Below are positions 58,200 to 64,000 of a stretch of DNA of 64,000 nt, piece by piece. The translations under genes and the position numbers were made by a program. Numbering within the stretch: position 1 is the first letter of the stretch; each line of letters opens with the position of its first letter. The notes beneath the pieces are model-generated. The model was given only the letters and a program-made list of their open reading frames with translations. It did no database searches and was not told where the DNA came from. The DNA is from Stichopus chloronotus. Lineage: Eukaryota; Echinodermata; Holothuroidea; Aspidochirotida; Stichopodidae. The stretch lies in NCBI GenBank assembly GCA_021234535.1, contig CM037838.1:13223680-13287679 (forward strand), read 5' to 3'.

Positions 58200-59400
58200 T
58201 TATGAACTTTTGGTATTAACTAATACATCAGAATCATTCTCTTACTTGACCGAAGCATGGGCCTAATACTGACAAAGAAAAAGCTGAATGTAAATCTAAC
58301 ACGGAAAACACGATGAAAGCAGTCACAATCAGTCAAAATTTCTTCGACCACCCCCCTCACCCCCCCCCCTTCATCGAAAAAAAATTGTCTTACCAACTAA
58401 AATTTGAAATCACACAATTGCGTAAAATATTCCTCAACAACACTTTTCTTACTGCATGTTGCCATTCCACAAAGATGTCGCCATCCTTTTATGTTCTAAT
58501 TTGCACATATCCATAAACTAGGTGAAAATTTTGAGCAAGGAATGTAATATGGAATCTCCCCCCCCCCTCATATTTTGTTACTTGTCCTTTGATTACATAT
58601 GATTGTATGATTATACATATGATTATAGATATGATTATACATATGATTATATATATGATTACATATGATCTTGAAAGTATTTTCGAGTGTAGCGGTATTG
58701 CAAAGAGACACGCACACGACTCACCGTAATACAGTACGTACAGTAGATGAATGCTAACCAGAATAGAGGCTATATCTTGATTATGTAGTGCAGAAAATTG
58801 CTTGCTTTTACAATAGGTATTACACGATTACCTATACCCTTTGTGTGAGCGGATTTTGTCAATAGATCTTTCCACTCATATAGTATACTGTTGTCTTTGA
58901 AATGGTTCTCCGATATCCCCACGTGATCGTCCTACATGTTACGTAATCTTCCTGATTTTCATCAAATGTCTTTGTTAGCTTACTGGTCAGTCGGCACTGG
59001 GCAGTCCGAGGGATAGCATTATTGGATCAAACTAGAAAAGAGGTTACGAAAATCGTAACCACAGTGTGTATGAGTTCGTGTAAGGGGGAAGTTATTTACG
59101 TTTTTTTGTGACTGTCGGTTGGTAGTAGAAGGTGAACTTCGAAGTCTTTAATTGTTTTTAAGAGATAGGGCCATATAAATACATTTAAGAAGATGCAAGC
59201 CGTGTCTAGATTCTCCAAATAGGCCTATGTTTGTGACAAACTATTGGAGCCAAAACGTAAAAACGTCGAGTAGATTATGCCAATCTTGGGTAGTAGGCTA
59301 CTGCAGTGTACTAGAAGTATGTAGACCTACTATGCTACAGGTCGCGTTTGGTTGCAATTACGTCAGGGTTAATGATGACATTCACCCCAACTTGAACCTG
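58200..59400. other. Spacer with simple repeats
   Basis: Two poly-C tracts (about 58349-58368 and 58558-58567) and a GATTA(C/T)ATAT repeat at 58592-58670. A small perfect hairpin GGTTACGA-AAA-TCGTAACC lies near 59042. No gene recognised. Confidence 0.5.
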
Positions 59401-59423
59401 ATTTTTTTTCAGTGAGAAACGTC

Positions 59424-59486
59424 ATGCTCAGATCCATAGTGCTGCTGGCTGTGAGCTTTTTCCTGCCACTTTTTCACCAGATTTGA
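59424..59486 (+). other. Signal-peptide-like micro-ORF
   Basis: After a strong acceptor-like tract (GATTTTTTTTCAG) an ATG opens MLRSIVLLAVSFFLPLFHQI then stop. The composition is that of a secretion signal. It is only 20 codons, so it may be the start of a spliced exon (GTGAGC inside) or chance. Confidence 0.2.
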
Positions 59487-59779
59487 TCATGTATTAATGT
59501 CTGAAGTCATCAGCAGCCACGTGTCCAGGTTCATTTTTCAACTGCAAACTGTCCTCTGACTTTCAATTATCATCATGAAACTTTGAATATTTTGAAAGAA
59601 AATGTCTATTTGAGATTACCATACAGTTCTACATACCTTGCTGGTTTTACTGCCAAACAAAACTGTGAGAAGCAATAGCCTACTGTCAGCCTGACTTGCT
59701 GCATTCTTTATTACACTACATAACAGTTAAAGACTGTCAAATGCCTAGAGAAATTGGAAAACTAACATGCCCAGGCAGA

Positions 59780-61130
59780 AAAGTCCTGTAAAAAATCCTG
59801 CATAAAAATCCTGCAGGTTTTTGGCAACAAAATCAATCACTTTTCCTGCATGACATGTGCATGACTTTATGTGAAGGATTTCCAAAGGTAAAATACAGTG
59901 ATTTTAACAGATTGACGAATGACTTTTGGACAATATATAAAGTATTTATGAGGGTCACTTGAAGGAAACCTGCAGTGACACTTAATGATAAATAAAGGTA
60001 ATGAAGGCCCAACCCAAGAATCCTGCAGTGACTTTGAAAGATGAAGGATTGATTTATTGAAGGTCTCTTACAGGAATCCTGCAGTGACTTTGAAGCATAA
60101 ATTAAGGATTAATGAAGGTCTCACACAATGGCTGCAAAGGATAATTATAAGGATCTATGCAGGTCACTTCAAAGGAATCCTCCACTTTCCTGCATGATTT
60201 TGTGAAGGATTTCACACCAAAAATGCAGTGTTTTAACCGATTGATGAAGGTCTTTTGCAGGATATTTGAAGGATTTTTGTATGTAACTTGATGGAATCTT
60301 GCAGTGATAGTGAAAGAAATGTAAAGGTTTATGAAGGTCCCACACAAGAATTCTGCATTGAGTGATTATGGAGGTTAAATCAAAATTTATGAAGGTTCCA
60401 TACAAAAATCCTGCAGTGAATTTAAAGGATAAGCAAAGGTTTCACACTAGAATCCTGCAGTGACTGTGAAGGATAAATATAAGGATCTATACAGGCAACT
60501 TAAAGGAATCCTCCACTTTCCTGCATGATTTTCTACAGAATTTCAGAAGGGAAATGAAGTGTTTTTCAAAGATTGACAAAGGTCTTTTGCAGGATATGCA
60601 AAGGATTTATGTAGGTCACTTGATGGAATCCTGCAGTGATTAAGAAGGCTAAATGAAGGAAAATTGAATGATTTATGAAGGTCCTGCTAAAGATTTCTGC
60701 AGTCTCTATTAAGGATTTATGAAGGTCTCTTATGGGAATCCTGCAGGATAAGCAAAGGGTTTATGCATGTCCTTAAAGGAATCCGACAGTAAATTTGAAT
60801 GATAAACTGAAGGACAATTGAATGATTTATGAAGGTCATGCTCAAGTCTCCTGCCGTGTCTATGAAGGATTTGTGAAGGTCCCTTATGGGAATCCTGCAG
60901 TGACTTTGAAGGATAAATAACATATTTATATGCAGGTCCCTCTGACGAAACCTGCAGTGACTCTAAGGAAGAAAAAAAATAACTAAATATGCATCTGTAA
61001 AGGGCTGGTTCAATGAGCTATCATGAAGGATAAATAAAGGGTTGATATTCAGTAGATCCCCCATAATTTTGAATAGTACAAATTTATGAAGATCCCTTCA
61101 GTGAATCATGCATTGACTGAACAAATTATA
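59780..61130. repeat. Diverged tandem repeat, CCTGCAGTGA / GGATTTATGAAGGTC units
   Basis: At least a dozen imperfect units of about 55-75 bp carry AATCCTGCAGTGACTTTGAA, then GGATAAA, AAGG and (T)TTATGAAGGTC. Two longer units include TCCACTTTCCTGCATGATTT about 335 bp apart, indicating a higher-order period. No inverted termini were found. Confidence 0.75.
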
Positions 61131-61186
61131 CAAATGCAGAGGCAAAACAAACAGTAAAAGAAACAAGTATACTTTATGCACTCCTA

Positions 61187-61192
61187 TTTATT
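61187..61192 (-). terminator. Polyadenylation signal AATAAA (minus strand)
   Basis: AATAAA lies 108 nt past the stop of the exon at 61301-61405, at the edge of the tandem repeat. Confidence 0.5.
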
Positions 61193-61300
61193 AACAACTC
61201 GACCACTTTTGCCAACGCAATTACAGTCAGAAACTAAAACACGTTTCAGGTCAACAACTGAAGTGTCACAAACCCCCTTTAAGAACACACTCATCAATAA

Positions 61301-61405
61301 TCAAATTTTTTCTGCAGCCTTGGCTCTTTGTTTTGAAAGTTTATCTTCATCGTTTAGCTTTGCACGAAGAGCTGCCCTGCTCTCACTCTCTGAAAAATCT
61401 GGGTA
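61301..61405 (-). CDS. Probable 3'-terminal coding exon of an unrecognised gene
   Basis: After an acceptor (GTCATGCTTCAG) the minus strand reads YPDFSESESRAALRAKLNDE, then DKLSKQRAKAAEKI and TGA, 34 residues in phase 0. The composition (charged, Ala/Lys-rich, likely helical) and an AATAAA 108 nt downstream fit a genuine last exon. I do not recognise the family. Upstream exons were not found with confidence; a short GTAAGC-bounded candidate lies at 62381 and an acidic one near 63560-63640. The rest of the gene may lie to the right of the window. Confidence 0.5.
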   Translation of the reverse strand, partial: YPDFSESESRAALRAKLNDEDKLSKQRAKAAEKI

Positions 61406-61409
61406 CTGA

Positions 61410-63060
61410 AGCATGACAAGTCGTATGAATGAAAAGAAGGCAAATGGAAAACAGAACATCAGTTACAGTGTATAATATATGCACCGGCCCTATCGAGCAA
61501 GTTCTTAATGTAAATATTTATGAAGTTTGGATGAATTCATGACACAAGAACAGACTGTATGCCACCAGAAATAGCTCTTAATTGTCTCGAAATGACACAT
61601 TTTTATGAACAAGATTTGCACTTTGTTAGGAAAAAATGTTATTCCATGGCAAAAGTACAGGCCTCCATTGTATGGTTTCCGTCAATGTATACTCACTAAA
61701 ATGCATCCATGTACATCCTAACATGAGCTATGGATTTAAATTTTACAGAGTTTGAACTACTGTATAGTGACATCAGACAACCTTTTGACATCAGATGAAA
61801 ACCAAATGCTCAATATGACAAAATAAACATGCCACACATGATGAGTTTCAGTGCCCCATCTTTAGATAAATTGCAGTTGGCACTGATCACATATCTACCA
61901 CGTATCCTTTGCTACAGCCAATTTTAACATACAGGGCATGAATTTTTTACTAGTTAGCCTAATGATAGTGGTCCTAAGCCTATGCACATCAGGTTAATTA
62001 GCCAGCATGCTGAACCAGGCCCAGCGTTTCTACTTAGGTCCAAGCCTAGACCTTGGTCTAATGTTGTTAATCCATATGGAATTGTATTATGCCTAGGCCT
62101 AATATTAGTAATATGCATTGCTGTTAGGCTACACATCTATTGCATGTATTGTGAGTGCCAGCTGAATTCAGTCGACCCTTGAATGAATGAGGCCTAAATT
62201 TCTTGTTCCACAGAACCCAAGATCTCTAGCAAATGAAACTTTTAAGCCTTACCACTGTTGAAATGAAGACAACTTGAAATCAAGAGCTTAATTAGTAAAA
62301 TGAGCTATCATAATGCAGCAGTGAGCAGACTACAGATGAGCACTTTTGACACTTTGTTGATTTAGTTAAGTTGTGCTTACCGCCCTTGCAGACTGTGTGG
62401 CCACGTACTTATCTTCATTCAGTTAATTACTTTTGTGTTAAATTATTTCTACTTACAAAAAAATGTTTAAAAGATATTTTGTCCACTATTATACATTTTA
62501 AAAATTACCACTTCATTTTAATACAGAGGAAAATGATGTATTGCATTTAAATTGTAAAATATGACAGCTACAGACCCTACTCAGTGGAATATCAGTTGCT
62601 ATGGGCAGTGTCGTCTGCCAATGCAATTTGCAGCACAGCTAGATACAACTACAGTACTATATAGTAGTGCAGTGTGTTCAGTGTTAGTGGTGCCTGTACA
62701 AGCGTGAGAATTAAGGCTTATGATCTCAAGTTTAAAAGACTGAAGAGGTACCAGTGGACCATGGGATTAATTATTTGTCTTGCTTTAATTGTTACTTCTT
62801 TTTGACTTGATGATCATCTAGATACTGTAAGAGGTAAAACCATGGATGATCCACAAAATTTGTCTACTCATTACGTATTGTAAAGGCCAAGGCAAAAGCA
62901 ATTTCACAGAAGCTTGGTTAATACTAGCCTAACATTGTTACGCCTAACATTAGGGCTAGACATCTACTTAAAATGAATGGCACTTTAAATTTGTAGTTAG
63001 GGGCCTGGCTATAGCATATTAGTTAGCCAAATGTATTATTTAACATTCTTAGACATATAG
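61410..63060. other. Intron or spacer, no clear exon
   Basis: AT-rich sequence with many TAGGCCTA-type words around 61970-62200. A donor-like GGGCG-GTAAGC (minus) at 62380 is the only exon-like signal, and its frame is closed 30 nt upstream. Confidence 0.35.
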
Positions 63061-63089
63061 GCTTCTCCCCTGGTAACATTTGGCCCAGC

Positions 63090-63410
63090 TAGATCACACA
63101 TGGGGCCTGATATAGGTGAATCCATATATGGGGCCCGTCCATATGTTTTTTTACAAAAGATCTGTAAGGGGCCCATATGGGCCAGCCCAGATAATCATAT
63201 GACCCATATGGGATGTATAGTTATGGTTCCCATATAGGACAATTGCCCACATAGAACCCAGAACTACCCTATATCAGCCATAAGATATGGTAATTATCTG
63301 GGTCAGCTGATCATCAGTCCCTCACAGATTTTGGGTGCAAAGACATGTATGGTCCCATATGTTTCTCCATATGGGGCCCCATATCTTTGGATATGGTACG
63401 TATTTAGTGG
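63090..63410. repeat. CATATGGGGCC palindromic repeat cluster
   Basis: Many overlapping CCATATGGG/CCCATATG words, including the perfect 16-bp palindrome ATATGGGGCCCCATAT at about 63370. Probably part of a transposon with short internal repeats. Confidence 0.6.
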
Positions 63411-63559
63411 AACATTGACTACCCGTTAAGTGCAGAATTAAGACATAGATTTAACTTTTATCAAAATGCAGAAAAAAATTGTCTTCTTTTCTTCTACTTC
63501 GAAACAAATACAAGCATTAAATGACAGTGTTTGTACTTATATTTTTTAAGGTTATTCAA

Positions 63560-63640
63560 AATCACTTGCCCCACTCTTTCTTGACATTCCTCATGTCTGA
63601 GTCACTTTCTGACTCAATACACAAATCAAATAGATACACT
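63560..63640 (-). CDS. Candidate acidic exon (ESESDSD)
   Basis: The minus strand reads YLFDLCIESESDSDMRNVKK then EWGK-stop after an acceptor-like TTTTACCATACAG. Its Ser/Glu/Asp pattern resembles SESES in the exon at 61301-61405, but frame and splice continuity are unproven. Confidence 0.2.
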
Positions 63641-63779
63641 GTATGGTAAAACTTCCATTGACCACCACGTCAATTTTGATACTGTGATCAGACAGAAAAT
63701 GACAGTAAAGTGGTCCATGCACATACCTGTAGTGGTGTAGAGTAACCTGTGTGAGAGATGGATGTAAACAGGGCATGCA

Positions 63780-64000
63780 GCACTTTCGGGTTCTGAGTAC
63801 TTTTGAAAGACATAAGCATTCAGATTTTTAATGCATATGCTGGATGTTTGATATACTTTGAGTCATGTTTGAATTCTAAGTGCAGCATATTCTGTGAAGG
63901 ACATTAAGCGTTCAGATCTTGAACGCTATGGTTGGCGTTCGAATACTTATTTTATGTCTCTGAATACTAAGGGCATTTTTTCTTAGCGTTCAAGATGACC
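63780..64000. repeat. GCGTTCGAATAC-type degenerate repeats at window end
   Basis: AAGC(A/G)TTCAGAT and GTTTGAATTCTAAG / GTTCGAATACT variants alternate about every 60-100 bp to the end of the window. Truncated by the window edge. Confidence 0.4.

Noticed and set aside
59840..60923. Minus-strand frames with LHKPLHFF/DLHKSF repeats
   Set aside because: A by-product of the tandem repeat; frames shift between units, so not a repeat protein.
62381..62410. Possible small exon ending GGGCG before GTAAGC on the minus strand
   Set aside because: The frame that fits the 61301-61405 exon meets a TAA about 30 nt upstream without a good acceptor.
1..64000. tRNA, rRNA, CRISPR or bacterial operon signals
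   Set aside because: None seen on either strand by eye; the architecture is that of an animal nuclear genome.

Overview
This 64-kb window is animal nuclear DNA. It has small exons with GT/AG splice sites, long AT-rich introns, C2H2 zinc-finger exons, a 13-exon gene and dense non-autonomous transposons. I see no bacterial operons, rRNA, tRNA or CRISPR. An invertebrate deuterostome is my best guess, from the zinc-finger expansion, the frequent TACAGTA/TACTGTA motifs and the poly-C and hAT-like repeats. That is inference.

Layout. (1) 1-1296, minus strand: the 3'-terminal exon of a C2H2 zinc-finger gene, with an acidic leader and twelve fingers, running off the left edge. (2) 1297-17630: a tandem array of six diverged units (S-S-L-S-L-S; S about 2.3 kb, L about 3.6 kb). 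Each unit carries a 72-nt phase 1-1 exon encoding a FKTEEPDED-type motif. Five also carry a truncated leader exon; none has fingers. The L units differ by a 1.28-kb insertion at one shared site. (3) 17.6-28 kb: nested copies of that insertion family, a second 72-nt exon type at 18336, a gypsy-type gag remnant, a 24-nt-type minisatellite and a small helix-turn-helix ORF. (4) 28-34.3 kb: transposon-rich, including one hAT-type element with a perfect 8-bp target duplication (30117-30874) and one inverted-repeat element (33102-34020). (5) 34.8-41 kb, minus: a frameshifted zinc-finger pseudogene whose 5' part sits in an apparently identical 2387-bp tandem duplication. (6) 41-46.6 kb: another copy of the insertion family, another 72-nt exon (45086) and a possible first exon (46540). 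(7) 50081-57069, plus: a 13-exon gene reconstructed by splice phase, 490 aa, ending in an ataxin-2-type LsmAD domain and a strong nuclear localisation signal. (8) 57.1-64 kb: decayed repeats, a minisatellite-like stretch at 59.8-61.1 kb, and a likely 3'-terminal exon of another gene on the minus strand (61301-61405) with a polyA signal.

How it fits together. The minus-strand exons all use phase-1 introns, so any first exon ending in phase 1 could be spliced through 72-nt acidic/SUMO-type exons to a leader-plus-finger exon. The left half therefore looks like a birth-and-death locus of one zinc-finger family, with 5' exons duplicated many times and finger exons lost or decayed. The LsmAD gene is unrelated, on the opposite strand, and looks intact. 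All calls are by eye; no database search was possible.
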